Origin: Salinigranum halophilum | GTDB lineage: Archaea; Halobacteriota; Halobacteria; Halobacteriales; Haloferacaceae | Assembly: GCF_007004735.1 (NCBI RefSeq) | Contig: NZ_ML660182.1 | Span: 186,001-250,000, forward strand | Length of the DNA stretch: 64,000 nt | Reading direction: 5' to 3' | Shown here: one piece after another, positions 41,675 to 50,245 of the stretch | Position numbering within the stretch: position 1 is the first letter of the stretch | Layout of the letters: the number at the start of each line of letters is the position of its first letter | Made by a program: the position numbers and the translations under genes | The notes under the pieces: generated by a model | What the model saw: the letters and a program-made list of their open reading frames with translations, nothing else | What the model was told of the DNA's origin: nothing | Database searches by the model: none

Positions 41675-42466
41675 ATGTCCGGAGTACTCGACCACGTCAT
41701 GATTCGGGCGGAGGACCTCGACGCCTCCCTCGACTGGTATCAGACACACCTCGACTACGAGGAGAAGGACCGCTACGAGGGCGACGGCTTCACCATCGTC
41801 TACCTCGGTCCCGAGGTGATGCACGAAGACGGGGCGATGCTCGAAATCACCGCCAACCACGACGACTCCGACCTCGAGATGGGCGACGCGTGGGGCCACA
41901 TCGCCGTGCGCGTCCCCGAGGACGAACTCGAGTCCTCCTACCAGCAACTCATGGACGAGGGCGTCGAGGACTACCGCGACCCCGAGTCCTGCGGCGGCCG
42001 CTACGCCTTCGTGAAAGACCCCGACGGCCACGAGGTCGAGATCGTCAAGCGCGACCACGGCGAGAAGTGGAGCATCGACCACACGATGATTCGCGTCGAG
42101 GACGCCGACGAGGCGCTCGGCTACTGGACCCGCAAGTTCGAGTACGAACACACCGGCCGCTGGGAGTCCGACACGTTCGCCAACTACTTCATGAAGCCCG
42201 AGGGGGCCTCCGAGGAGGCGATGGCGGTCGAACTCACCTACAACTACGACGGCCGCTCGTACACGATGGGCGACGCGTGGGGCCACCTCTGTGTCCGTGT
42301 CGACGACCTCCACGACGACTGGGACGAGTTGATGGTGCGTGAGGCCCCCGACTACCGTGACCCCGCGTCCTGTGACGACATGTACGCGTTCACGAAGGAC
42401 CCCGATGGCCACGAGGTCGAACTCATCGAGCGCGACCCCGAGGCCGACTCGCTGTTCCCGTTCTGA
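41675..42466 (+). CDS. Two-domain VOC/glyoxalase-like protein
   Basis: The 263-residue protein is an internal duplication of the vicinal-oxygen-chelate fold: domain 1 starts LDHVMIRAEDLDASLDWYQT and domain 2 starts IDHTMIRVEDADEALGYWTR. Each half carries the metal-ligand pattern (His near the start, GHIAVRV/GHLCVRV, and DPDGHEVEI/DPDGHEVEL with Glu). This layout fits lactoylglutathione-lyase-like or extradiol-dioxygenase-like enzymes. Haloarchaea lack glutathione, so the thiol and substrate are unclear. Confidence 0.88.
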   Translation: MSGVLDHVMIRAEDLDASLDWYQTHLDYEEKDRYEGDGFTIVYLGPEVMHEDGAMLEITANHDDSDLEMGDAWGHIAVRVPEDELESSYQQLMDEGVEDYRDPESCGGRYAFVKDPDGHEVEIVKRDHGEKWSIDHTMIRVEDADEALGYWTRKFEYEHTGRWESDTFANYFMKPEGASEEAMAVELTYNYDGRSYTMGDAWGHLCVRVDDLHDDWDELMVREAPDYRDPASCDDMYAFTKDPDGHEVELIERDPEADSLFPF

Positions 42467-42600
42467 GCGGTCGGACTCCTCACTCGCGGTTTTCTCGCGT
42501 CGCACCGCCGGCAACGTGGGAGCGGCCCGTGGAAACACGGCTCGCGTGCCGTGTCAACATCCGAGCAGTTGTGCAACCGGGACGTCACTAACGACAAGGA

Positions 42601-42608
42601 CTTTAGTT
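42601..42608 (+). promoter_or_regulatory. TATA-like promoter of artA
   Basis: The box ctttagtt lies 23-30 bases before the ATG at 42631, the spacing of a leaderless transcript. Confidence 0.5.
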
Positions 42609-42630
42609 CGAGACGCACATCTCGGGGTGT

Positions 42631-43575
42631 ATGCCGGGATTGCTCTCTGACCTGCTCGGATGGGGCGTCATCCTCCTGTTCACCACCGGGGCGCTCCTCG
42701 TCGACCGCGACCGCGACCAGGCTCGCCTGGTGACGACTGCGGCCTGGGGCGGCTTCGCCGTCTTCTGGGCGCAGCTCGTCCCCTGGTTCGCCTTCAGCCA
42801 CAAGAGCTACGTCGAGGGCTTCCTCTCGCTCGCGGCCGTCCCCGCCTGTCTGTACGCGGGCTATCTGGTCTACTCCGGGCGGGACACGCTGTTCGTCCTC
42901 TCGCGGGCCGTCGCGGCGATGGGCCTCGTCTACCTCCCGTTCGAGACCATCCCCGCCATCACCGTCATGGGGCTGTCGCTCCCCGCACCACAGCAGGTGC
43001 TCATCGAGACCGTCGCCGCTCAGACCGGCTTCATCACCAACCTGCTCGGCTACTCGCCCGCGCTCATTCCGGGCCCGAAAGGGTACATGAACACCTACCG
43101 CTTCGTCGAGCCGAGCGGCCACCGGTTGGAGTACACGGTCGTCCTCGCCTGTACGGGGCTCGGGAGCATGGCTATCTTCGCCGGCCTCATCGCCGCGGTC
43201 CGCGCGCCCCTCGACCGGAAGCTCCGGGCGTTCGCCATCTCCATCCCCATCATCTACGCGCTCAACATCGCCCGCGTGACGTTCATCGGCATCGTCTTCG
43301 GGAACCAGTACATGCAGTGGTTCGTCGACGAGGTGCTGTTCCTCTTCGGCGCGACCGACCCCTACCGGGTCTCGTTTTTCCTCTCCGACCGCGTCATCTC
43401 ACAGATCGGCGCGGTGTTCGCACTCGTCGGCGTCATCTATCTGGTGGTGCGTGAACTCCCCGAACTCCTCACGGTCATCGAGGACGTCCTCTTCATGATG
43501 ACCGGCGACGAGTACGACCTCGCCCGCCAACTGGACCTCCCGCGGGTGCCGGACGGCGGCGAGGAAGTGGAGTAG
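42631..43575 (+). CDS. artA: Archaeosortase A
   Basis: The 314-residue polytopic membrane protease/transpeptidase removes the C-terminal PGF-CTERM tripartite signal from surface proteins and attaches them to lipid. The catalytic Cys174 is in VVLACTGLGSM, with Arg215 in LNIARVTFIG and Arg254 in FFLSDRVIS; these positions are one more than the essential residues reported for the Haloferax volcanii enzyme (Cys173, Arg214, Arg253). About eight transmembrane segments precede a charged cytoplasmic tail. No PGF-CTERM protein is encoded in this window. Confidence 0.95.
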   Translation: MPGLLSDLLGWGVILLFTTGALLVDRDRDQARLVTTAAWGGFAVFWAQLVPWFAFSHKSYVEGFLSLAAVPACLYAGYLVYSGRDTLFVLSRAVAAMGLVYLPFETIPAITVMGLSLPAPQQVLIETVAAQTGFITNLLGYSPALIPGPKGYMNTYRFVEPSGHRLEYTVVLACTGLGSMAIFAGLIAAVRAPLDRKLRAFAISIPIIYALNIARVTFIGIVFGNQYMQWFVDEVLFLFGATDPYRVSFFLSDRVISQIGAVFALVGVIYLVVRELPELLTVIEDVLFMMTGDEYDLARQLDLPRVPDGGEEVE

Positions 43576-43592
43576 ACCGCCGTTTCGCGCCT

Positions 43593-44393
43593 TCACACCA
43601 GCGACGCTTCGACCAGGTCGGCCGGCGCACCACACAGGTCACACAGCGCGTCGGCTTCGAGGTGATGGAGCGTCCCCGGGATAACGAGCAGGTGCAGCGG
43701 GCCGCCGAACTCCCTCTCCGAGAGGGCGGAGAGTCGGTCGGCGACGACGGTCGGCTCTGGACTCCCCGCGCGGGCGACGACCACCCCCAGGACGTCGTCC
43801 CACTCCTGTAAGAGCGAGGCCGCGACGTCGCCCGTCATGAACTCGTCGTCGTCGCTCTCCTTTCCGGGGACCTCCCCGACCTTGATGTCGAGGTAGACGA
43901 GCGTGTGCAGGCCGCGCTCGCGGTTGGCCTCGATGGACTCGACCATCGACGGCGGGACCCCCTCGCCGCCGTGGGCGTACGGGAACGGGAGCGTGACGGC
44001 CTTGCCGAACCGGTAGTTCTGGAGCCCGGTCAGCCCCGCCGCCGCGGACTGGGCGGTCACGCCGTGGACCACGCGCGTGTCGATGCCGCGCTCGACGGCA
44101 CGCATCCGCAGGTCGACGTGTGTCGTCGAGATCATCGTATCCCCCGCGGTGAGAAAGACCACGTCCTCGTCTTCGGCCGCATCGAGCATGTCTTCGGGGT
44201 GCTGTTCGACCCCCGCACGGTCGCGTACCTCGATGGACTGGCCGTGATACGCTTCGAGGTCCTCGACGGTGGTGCCGACGAGGCGACTCGTGTAGAACTC
44301 CGCGTAGGCGCGGTCGGCGTTCCGGAGGGCGTCCTGCCCCTCGACGGTGACCGAGCGCTCGTCGTACAGGCCGAGGCCAACGAACGTGAGCAT
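43593..44393 (-). CDS. dph5: Diphthine synthase (Dph5/DphB)
   Basis: The 266-residue S-adenosylmethionine-dependent methyltransferase modifies the histidine of elongation factor 2 during diphthamide synthesis. It starts MLTFVGLGLYDERSVTVEG and has the family motifs AEFYTSRLVG, VFLTAGDTMISTTHVDLR, VVHGVTAQSAAAGLTGLQNYRFG-like sequence and a C-terminal HLLVIPGTLHHLEADAL. Length fits archaeal Dph5. A TATA-like gtttaactg (minus strand, about 44415-44423) precedes the ATG at 44393. It converges on artA. Confidence 0.94.
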   Translation of the reverse strand: MLTFVGLGLYDERSVTVEGQDALRNADRAYAEFYTSRLVGTTVEDLEAYHGQSIEVRDRAGVEQHPEDMLDAAEDEDVVFLTAGDTMISTTHVDLRMRAVERGIDTRVVHGVTAQSAAAGLTGLQNYRFGKAVTLPFPYAHGGEGVPPSMVESIEANRERGLHTLVYLDIKVGEVPGKESDDDEFMTGDVAASLLQEWDDVLGVVVARAGSPEPTVVADRLSALSEREFGGPLHLLVIPGTLHHLEADALCDLCGAPADLVEASLV

Positions 44394-44462
44394 ACGCTCT
44401 CCTGGCGAGTGGAACAGTTAAACGGCGTGGAGTGGCGGCGAGGCGTGGGCCGTCGTCCCCGC

Positions 44463-44870
44463 TCAGGTCATGTCGGTGGCCGTCCGGTACGAGAGGTAGG
44501 CGGTGATGTCCATCGTCGAGACCATCCCGACGACGGCCCCCTCGTCGTCGACGACCGGGAGGTGGTGGACCCCCCTGCCGATCATCTTCGCGGCGGCGTC
44601 GCGAGCGCCGTTGCGCGCGTCCAGCGTGTAGAAGTCCTCGGTCATATACTCCTCGACGGTCGTCTCCGTCGCCGGGTTCCCGGCCGAGACGGCCCGCGCG
44701 AGGTCGGTCGTCGTGAACATCCCCACGGGCTGGCTCGCGTCGTCCACGACGACCAGCGACCCGATTCCCTCCTCGACCAGCGTCTCCGCCGCCTCCGTGA
44801 TGGTCGTCTCGGGGGTGACCGTCCGGATGTTCGTCGACATCAGCTCTGTGACCGGAGCACCTTCGTCCAT
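44463..44870 (-). CDS. Tandem CBS-domain protein
   Basis: The 135-residue cytoplasmic protein consists of two CBS domains (VTELMSTNIRTVTPETTITEAAETL and VEEYMTEDFYTLDARNGARDAAAKM), which together bind an adenine nucleotide. Such stand-alone modules act as energy or redox sensors for partner enzymes. A TATA-like gtattagcg (minus strand, about 44895-44903) precedes the ATG. The partner is not evident from the neighbours. Confidence 0.9.
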   Translation of the reverse strand: MDEGAPVTELMSTNIRTVTPETTITEAAETLVEEGIGSLVVVDDASQPVGMFTTTDLARAVSAGNPATETTVEEYMTEDFYTLDARNGARDAAAKMIGRGVHHLPVVDDEGAVVGMVSTMDITAYLSYRTATDMT

Positions 44871-45078
44871 ACTGCCCCGAACGGGTGAGAGTCGCTAATA
44901 CCTGTCGGCGAATTTGTATTTATTCGCGGGCGAGTACCTTTCCAGCCTCGGGTACGTCGGGCGACGTCGCACTCGACGTGTCGGTCGTGGAGACGAGACC
45001 GTGACGCACGGCCGGTTCGTTCGCTCCGCGTCAACTCTCTACGCGGGGTTCTTCGGCCTCACTTCGTTCGGCAGAAAG

Positions 45079-45151
45079 AGCCGGTGGAGGGATTTGAACC
45101 CTCGGCCTATTCCTTACGAAGGAATCGCTCTGCCAGCTGAGCTACACCGGC
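45079..45151 (-). tRNA. tRNA-Thr (anticodon CGT)
   Basis: On the minus strand the 73-base gene folds as a cloverleaf: acceptor stem gccggtg/caccggc, D arm tagctcagctggcagagc, a 5-bp anticodon stem with loop ttcgtaa giving anticodon CGT (reads ACG, Thr), and T arm gagggttcaaatccctc. The discriminator base is T, CCA is not encoded, and there is no intron. Confidence 0.95.
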
Positions 45152-45181
45152 GCGCCGTCGTGCATCACCACGTACCCGCAA

Positions 45182-45193
45182 GAAGAAAATAAG
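45182..45193 (-). promoter_or_regulatory. TATA-like promoter of tRNA-Thr
   Basis: The minus-strand box ccttattttctt ends about 31 bases before the tRNA 5' end at 45151, typical of an archaeal tRNA promoter. Confidence 0.55.
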
Positions 45194-45235
45194 GCTTCCG
45201 AATCGACTGCAGTACCTCGTGCACCCGAGCACTCG

Positions 45236-46231
45236 TCACCGGTCCCGGCGAACCAACCGCACGTCGAGACAGACGTTCACCTCGTGGGGGGCGTACGACC
45301 GCACGACGTGTTCGGTCTCGACCGTGACGTCGTACGCGGGTTCGGCAGCGGCCCGAATCGCGTCGAGTCCCGGGCCGAACGGGTCGTCCTCGTGCTGGAT
45401 GTCGTAGTAATGGACGACACACTCGTCGCCGGCCAGCGCGACGGCCGTCTCGAGGAAGTCGTCGGCGGAGTGTGGGAGGTTCATGACGACGCGCGTCGCC
45501 CAGCCCTCGTAGTCGGCGGCGACGTCCCGGACGTCGCCCTCGATGGCCGTCACCCGTTCTTCGACGCCGTTGCGCCGGGCGTTCTCGCGGAGGTACGCCA
45601 CCGCGTCGGGGTTGAGGTCGACGCCGACTACCTCGGCACTGCTCGCGGCCATCGGCACCACGAACGGGCCGACACCGGCGAACATGTCGAAGACGCGTTC
45701 GCCCGCCTGCACCTGCGAGACCACGCGGTGGCGCTCGGTGGCGAGGCGAGGGGAGAAGTACACCCGGGCGATGTCGAGGGCGAAGGCGTGGCCGTACTCG
45801 CGGTGGACGGTCTCGGTTTCCGCCCCGACGAGGACGTCCCAGTCGCGCACGCGGAGTTCACCCTTGACCTTCGAGGCGCGGTTCACCACGGTCTCGACGG
45901 GGAGGGCGGACTCGACGAGCGCGGCCGCGATTTCCCGCGCCCGTTCGTCGTCGTCCTCGTCGATGATGACGATGTCACCCAGCCGCTCGTAACTCGGTTC
46001 GAAGCCGAGGAGGTCGGCAGGCGTCACCTGCGCCTCTCGCGCGGGGGCGTCTCGGCGGACGACGTCGGCGTCGACGTGCTCGGCGGCGGCCGTCGGGTCC
46101 GTCACGGGGATGTATATCGACCCCTCCGCGACGGTAATCTCGTGGTCGTTGTCCAGTACGCCCGCGGCGGCGAGTTCGCGGCGGGTCGCCTCGCCAGCCT
46201 CGCGGGGGACGCACACGCAGGGGACGCTCAT
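45236..46231 (-). CDS. trm5: tRNA (guanine37-N1)-methyltransferase Trm5
   Basis: The 331-residue S-adenosylmethionine-dependent enzyme methylates G37 next to the anticodon, preventing frameshifting, and acts on many archaeal tRNAs. Class-I methyltransferase motifs are VFDMFAGVGPFVVPMA (motif I), EVVGVDLNPDAVAYLREN and VVMNLPHSADDFLE (the NPPY-like NLPH motif). An N-terminal D1/D2-type recognition region precedes the catalytic domain. I chose ATG 46231; a GTG directly before it is possible. Confidence 0.94.
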   Translation of the reverse strand: MSVPCVCVPREAGEATRRELAAAGVLDNDHEITVAEGSIYIPVTDPTAAAEHVDADVVRRDAPAREAQVTPADLLGFEPSYERLGDIVIIDEDDDERAREIAAALVESALPVETVVNRASKVKGELRVRDWDVLVGAETETVHREYGHAFALDIARVYFSPRLATERHRVVSQVQAGERVFDMFAGVGPFVVPMAASSAEVVGVDLNPDAVAYLRENARRNGVEERVTAIEGDVRDVAADYEGWATRVVMNLPHSADDFLETAVALAGDECVVHYYDIQHEDDPFGPGLDAIRAAAEPAYDVTVETEHVVRSYAPHEVNVCLDVRLVRRDR

Positions 46232-46293
46232 CACTCCCGAGGAGACCAGCGGCGCGAGTAAGGCTGACGCTTCGCGATGCCCGCGCCCCGGTC

Positions 46294-46767
46294 TCAGGCG
46301 ATGAGTACCGGGCCCGCCTCACAGCCGGGTGCCGCCCCGTCCGCGGCGGCGTCGACCCACTCCCACGGCGTGTGTTCGACGCCGTCTTCGACACAGGGTG
46401 CGACCCACTGGAGTCGCCCGCCGCGCCGGACCGCCAGTGCGGTCTGTGGAAGCCGCAGCGCCGTACACTCCGGTCCCATCCGCCCGACACCCGTCGTCAC
46501 TCGGTCGTCGAACGCCGGCAGCGCCACGCCCGCCCGCGCCGCCCACCGTCTGAACTCGCGGACCCGGTCGGCGATGGCGCTGTCTCGCGCCGTCGCGGGC
46601 TCGTCGACGACAACCTCGTGTGGCCACGTGCGGACCCGAACCGACTCGACCACGCCGCGGCGGTCGAGCGCGGCGAGCCGTCGCCGGAGCTCGTCGTGTT
46701 CTTCTCCCTCCCCGGTGGGGAGCGTGCGAATCCACAGTTCGACCGTGGGACGAGTCATCGCGGGCAT
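46294..46767 (-). CDS. Haloarchaeal protein of unknown function (regulator-like)
   Basis: The 157-residue soluble protein starts (M)PAMTRPTVELWIRTLPTGEGE and contains EFRRWAARAGVALPAF and ECTALRLPQTALAV. Haloarchaea have a family with this VELW...LRLP pattern, often labelled as an HTH protein, but I cannot see a clear helix-turn-helix. The start is uncertain among ATG 46767, ATG 46758 and GTG 46776. It is divergent from a TVP38-like membrane protein gene. Confidence 0.7.
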   Translation of the reverse strand: MPAMTRPTVELWIRTLPTGEGEEHDELRRRLAALDRRGVVESVRVRTWPHEVVVDEPATARDSAIADRVREFRRWAARAGVALPAFDDRVTTGVGRMGPECTALRLPQTALAVRRGGRLQWVAPCVEDGVEHTPWEWVDAAADGAAPGCEAGPVLIA

Positions 46768-46865
46768 TGTGCTCACCAGCTAGCGATACGTCTGTGCGAT
46801 GAAAAGAGACGGCACACGGTTCCCACCACGCGGGAATCCGTCGGCGCGTCCGGGCACGCACCATC

Positions 46866-46872
46866 GGTTTTT
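46866..46872 (+). promoter_or_regulatory. T-rich promoter box of the TVP38-like gene
   Basis: The stretch ggttttt lies 26-32 bases before the GTG at 46898. It favours that start over the longer reading frame beginning at 46799. Confidence 0.4.
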
Positions 46873-46897
46873 GTCGTCTGCGCACGACGGCTTCCGC

Positions 46898-47602
46898 GTG
46901 CGCCGCCCCAGCGTGTTCGTCTCCGCCCGTGACCGCCGCCGCGCCATCGCGTTCCTCGCGGGGTACGTCCTCCTCGCGGCGTTCGTCACGTTCGGCCTCC
47001 CGGAACTCGTCCCGGCAGTGACCGACCCCGTCGCCGTCCGGACGTTCATCGACGGGGCCGGCGTGTTCGCCCCCGCCGTCTTCCTCGCCGTGCAGGCACT
47101 ACAGGTCCTCATCGCGCCCGTTCCCGGGCAGGTGCTCGGCTTCGTCGCCGGCTACCTGTTCGGGGCCGTCTGGGGCACCGTGCTCAGCGTGGCGGGCGCG
47201 ACGGTTGGCGGCTACGTCGCCTTCGTTCTCGCCCGGCGCTACGGCCGCCCGGTCGTGGAACGACTCGTCGAAGCGGAGGCGGTCGGCCTGTTCGACTCCT
47301 TCTCCTCGAGACACGGCGACGTCGCCCTCTTCGCAGTCTTCTTGATTCCAGGCCTGCCCGACGACGCCATCTGCTTCCTCGCGGGCGTGAGCGACATCGA
47401 CGCTCGCTCGTTCCTGCTCGCCTCCATCGTCGGTCGTCTCCCGGGCTACTTCCTCGTCGCGCTCGCGGGGGCGCGCCTCGCGGAGGCGCGCACCGCCGAG
47501 ACGACCGTCCTCCTCGTCGTCCTCGCGGTCGTCTCGACCGCCGGGTATCTCCTCCGTGGCTGGGTCGCCCGCTGGCTCGACGATACGGCCGACGAGTCGT
47601 GA
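46898..47602 (+). CDS. TVP38/TMEM64 (DedA-like VTT domain) membrane protein
   Basis: The 234-residue protein has five or six transmembrane segments and the VTT-domain hallmarks PGQVLGFVAGYLFGAVWGT and RYGRPVVERLVEAEAV-FDSF followed by FLIPGLPDDAICFLAGVS. Relatives are lipid scramblases or transporters. I chose GTG 46898 because the in-frame ATG at 46799 adds an Arg/His-rich segment and lies before the likely promoter box. The gene is followed 97 bases later by the molybdoenzyme gene. Confidence 0.85.
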   Translation: MRRPSVFVSARDRRRAIAFLAGYVLLAAFVTFGLPELVPAVTDPVAVRTFIDGAGVFAPAVFLAVQALQVLIAPVPGQVLGFVAGYLFGAVWGTVLSVAGATVGGYVAFVLARRYGRPVVERLVEAEAVGLFDSFSSRHGDVALFAVFLIPGLPDDAICFLAGVSDIDARSFLLASIVGRLPGYFLVALAGARLAEARTAETTVLLVVLAVVSTAGYLLRGWVARWLDDTADES

Positions 47603-47661
47603 GCGGCCCCACGCCCCACACCGAGCCAAACGGCTATGTCGACTGCGCCGGTTGTATCGCT

Positions 47662-47703
47662 ATGGTCGAGTCAGTGACACGCACCCGGGGGGAGGACGGA
47701 TGA
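47662..47703 (+). CDS. Possible 13-residue upstream ORF of the formate dehydrogenase gene
   Basis: From ATG 47662 a 13-codon frame (MVESVTRTRGEDG) ends with a TGA that overlaps the ATG of the molybdoenzyme in ATGA. The overlap could couple translation of the large gene to that of the leader. I see no conserved codon pattern to prove it is translated. Confidence 0.3.
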   Translation: MVESVTRTRGEDG

Positions 47704-49757
47704 GCGACAGCGGCGAGCACGACCGGCAGTTCGCGGCCGCGGAGAGCATCTGTCCCTTCTGCGGCGTCGGCTGTGGCATCCAGTACATGGACGGCGGCAA
47801 GGCGACCGGCTGGAAGGGCCCGGTCAACACGAAGGGTGAGATCTGTCCGAAGGGGGCGGCCGCGTGGGACGTCATCGACCACCCCGACCGACTGACGGCC
47901 CCGCTCGTCCGCGACGGTGGCGTCCTCCGGGAGGCGACGTGGGACGAGGCGCTCGACCGGGTCGTCGAGCCGTTCGAGCGCGTCCGACGCGCACACGGCC
48001 CCGACGCGCTGGCCTTCTTCGCCTCCTCGAACTGCACGAACGAGGAGAACTACGTCCTCCAGAAACTCGCCCGCGCGCTGGGGACGAACAACGTCGACAA
48101 CTGTGCGCGACTGTGTCACGCCTCGACCGTCGCCGCGATGGGAGACAGATTCGGCGCGGGGGCGATGACGAACTCCCTCGACGACCTCCGTGAGGCCGAC
48201 GTCTTCTTCCTCATCGGCGCGAACCCCGCCGACCAACACCCCATCATCTTCCGGTCGTACCTCCTCCCCGCGCTCAAGGCGGGCACGAAACTCGTCCACG
48301 TCGACCCACGGGAGACGACGACCACGCAGGCGGCGGACCTCCACCTCCCCGTCAGGCCGGGGTACGACATCCCGCTCCTGAACGCGATGGCGGCCGTGGT
48401 CGTCGAGGACGGACTCGTGGACGACGCGTTCGTCGCCGAACGGACCACGGGCTTCGAGTCGTATCGGGAGTTCCTCGACGGCGTCGACGTCGACGCCGCG
48501 GCCGAGCAGGCGGGCGTCGACCCCGCGGACCTCCGCGAGGCGGCCCGACTGTACGGCGAGGCCGACCGCGCGGCCGCGTTCACCGGCATGGGGATGAGCC
48601 AGCACCACTACGGGACGGAGAACGTCCACGCGCTCATCAACCTCGCGCTGCTCACGGGCAACGTCGGGCGACGCGGCACCGGCGTCAACCCGCTGCGCGG
48701 ACAGAACAACGTCCAGGGCGCGGGCGACGTCGGTGCCCTCCCGAACGTGCTCCCGGGCTACCAGTCGGTCACCGACGCCGACGCCCGCGCCCGGGTCAGC
48801 GAGGTGTGGGGCTTCGAGCCCCCGGCCCTCCCGGGCCGTACCGAGGTCGAACTGACCCACGCCGCCGGCGACACGGTCCACGCGGCCTACGTCTTCGGCG
48901 AGAACCCCGCCGTCACCGAGCCCAATCAGGAACGGGTCCGGGCGGCCCTCGAGCGCTTCGACTGCCTCGTCGTCCACGACGGCTTCCTGACCGAGACGGC
49001 CGAGTACGCCGACGTCGTGCTTCCCGGGAGCCTCTGGGCCGAGAAGAGCGGAACCGTCACGAACACCGACCGGCAGGTGATGCGGATGCGGCCCAACACG
49101 ACGCCACCCGGTGACGCCCGGACCGACCTCGACATCCTCTGTGCGCTCGCTGGACGCCTCACGGACCTCGACTTCGACTATCCCGACCCGGAGTCAGTCT
49201 TCGACGAACTCGCGCGCGTCTCGCCCGACTACGACGGGATGACCTACGACGGCATCGGGACGGGAAGCCAGCGATGGCCGTTCGACCGAGAGAAGGGAGA
49301 GGGAACGGCCGTCCTCCACCGCGAGGCGTTCGAGTCCGGGTCGAAGACGGCACCCTTCCGCATCGTCGACCACGTCGACCCCGCCGACGCAGTCGAGGGA
49401 GACGCGCTCGTCCTCACCACCGGCCGAGTCATCCAGCACTTCAACAGCGGGGCGCTCACCCGCCGGTCGGGGACGCTGATGCGGATGCGCGGCGAGGACG
49501 TCCTGCAGATTCACCCCGACGACGCCGACGCCCGGAGTATCGAGGACGGCACTCGGGTCGTCGTCGAGAACGACCGGGGACGCGTCGCACTCGCCGCGGA
49601 GGTGACCCCCGCTATCCGTCCCGGGACGGTGTTCATGACGTTCCACTACGCGGACCCGCTCGCGAACCGACTGACGGGCGACGCGCTCGACCCCGTCGCC
49701 AAGATTCCCGAGTTCAAACACAGCGCCGTCCACGTGCGGGTCGCGTCCGACGACTAG
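47700..49757 (+). CDS. fdhA: Molybdopterin oxidoreductase, formate dehydrogenase alpha-subunit-like
   Basis: The 685-residue enzyme binds a [4Fe-4S] cluster through Cys18, Cys21, Cys25 and Cys49 (CPFCGVGC...ICPKG) and bis-molybdopterin guanine dinucleotide in later domains. The active-site segment NNVDNCARLCHAS has Cys139 (Mo/W ligand, in place of Sec) followed by His140, the arrangement of formate dehydrogenases; nitrate reductases of the Nas type lack the following His. Other typical stretches are GMGMSQHHYGTENVHALINL and NVQGAGDVGALPN. There is no Tat signal, so it is cytoplasmic. No beta subunit or FdhD is adjacent. Confidence 0.88.
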   Translation: MSDSGEHDRQFAAAESICPFCGVGCGIQYMDGGKATGWKGPVNTKGEICPKGAAAWDVIDHPDRLTAPLVRDGGVLREATWDEALDRVVEPFERVRRAHGPDALAFFASSNCTNEENYVLQKLARALGTNNVDNCARLCHASTVAAMGDRFGAGAMTNSLDDLREADVFFLIGANPADQHPIIFRSYLLPALKAGTKLVHVDPRETTTTQAADLHLPVRPGYDIPLLNAMAAVVVEDGLVDDAFVAERTTGFESYREFLDGVDVDAAAEQAGVDPADLREAARLYGEADRAAAFTGMGMSQHHYGTENVHALINLALLTGNVGRRGTGVNPLRGQNNVQGAGDVGALPNVLPGYQSVTDADARARVSEVWGFEPPALPGRTEVELTHAAGDTVHAAYVFGENPAVTEPNQERVRAALERFDCLVVHDGFLTETAEYADVVLPGSLWAEKSGTVTNTDRQVMRMRPNTTPPGDARTDLDILCALAGRLTDLDFDYPDPESVFDELARVSPDYDGMTYDGIGTGSQRWPFDREKGEGTAVLHREAFESGSKTAPFRIVDHVDPADAVEGDALVLTTGRVIQHFNSGALTRRSGTLMRMRGEDVLQIHPDDADARSIEDGTRVVVENDRGRVALAAEVTPAIRPGTVFMTFHYADPLANRLTGDALDPVAKIPEFKHSAVHVRVASDD

Positions 49758-49766
49758 GCTCGGCTG

Positions 49767-50207
49767 TCAGCCGAACCGCGGCGTCTGCCGCCCCGTCACC
49801 GACTCGATGTCGAGTTCGAACAGCCGGACGTCGGTGTCGCCGATGTCCTCGTCGAAGATTCGAGCGGGGCCGAACCGCTCGTTGATGGCGGCCTCGTCGT
49901 ACTGGTCGGGGTCGTCGACGGGCGTGACCGGACCACGGACGAGGACGCTCCACGAGTCGCCGTTCGTCGCCTCGTAGAGGACGAACGACGCCTCGGTGGT
50001 GGCGTCGAGGAACGTCAGCTTCTCGCTGTCGGCGTCGTCGGTCAGTCGGAAGAGGAGAACGCCGTCCTCGTACTTACAGTGCACCGGGACGGCGTACGCC
50101 CGGCTCTCGTCGGCGAGCGACAGCACTCCCGTCTCGGCCGCCGCGAGGTGTCGTTCGACGTCTTCCTCACTCATCCCCACCGTGTACACGTAGTCGATGT
50201 GTTCCAC
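49767..50207 (-). CDS. Pyridoxamine 5'-phosphate oxidase family (flavin-binding split barrel) protein
   Basis: The 146-residue protein has the split-barrel pattern of the family: GVLSLADESRAYAVPVHCKYEDGVLLFRL, then ASFVLYEATNGDSWSVLVRG. It probably binds FMN or F420 and may reduce a small molecule; true PdxH activity is unlikely at this length. The start is GTG 50207; ATG 50174 is an alternative. It converges on the formate-dehydrogenase-like gene and is followed upstream by Usp genes. Confidence 0.85.
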   Translation of the reverse strand: MEHIDYVYTVGMSEEDVERHLAAAETGVLSLADESRAYAVPVHCKYEDGVLLFRLTDDADSEKLTFLDATTEASFVLYEATNGDSWSVLVRGPVTPVDDPDQYDEAAINERFGPARIFDEDIGDTDVRLFELDIESVTGRQTPRFG

Positions 50208-50245
50208 GCTCTGGGCACCTCCGTCGGCGTACGTCCCGTGGACGG

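Noticed and set aside
44914-45192. A 92-codon frame running across the tRNA-Thr locus
   Set aside because: It reads through the antisense of the tRNA gene and has no coding-like composition.
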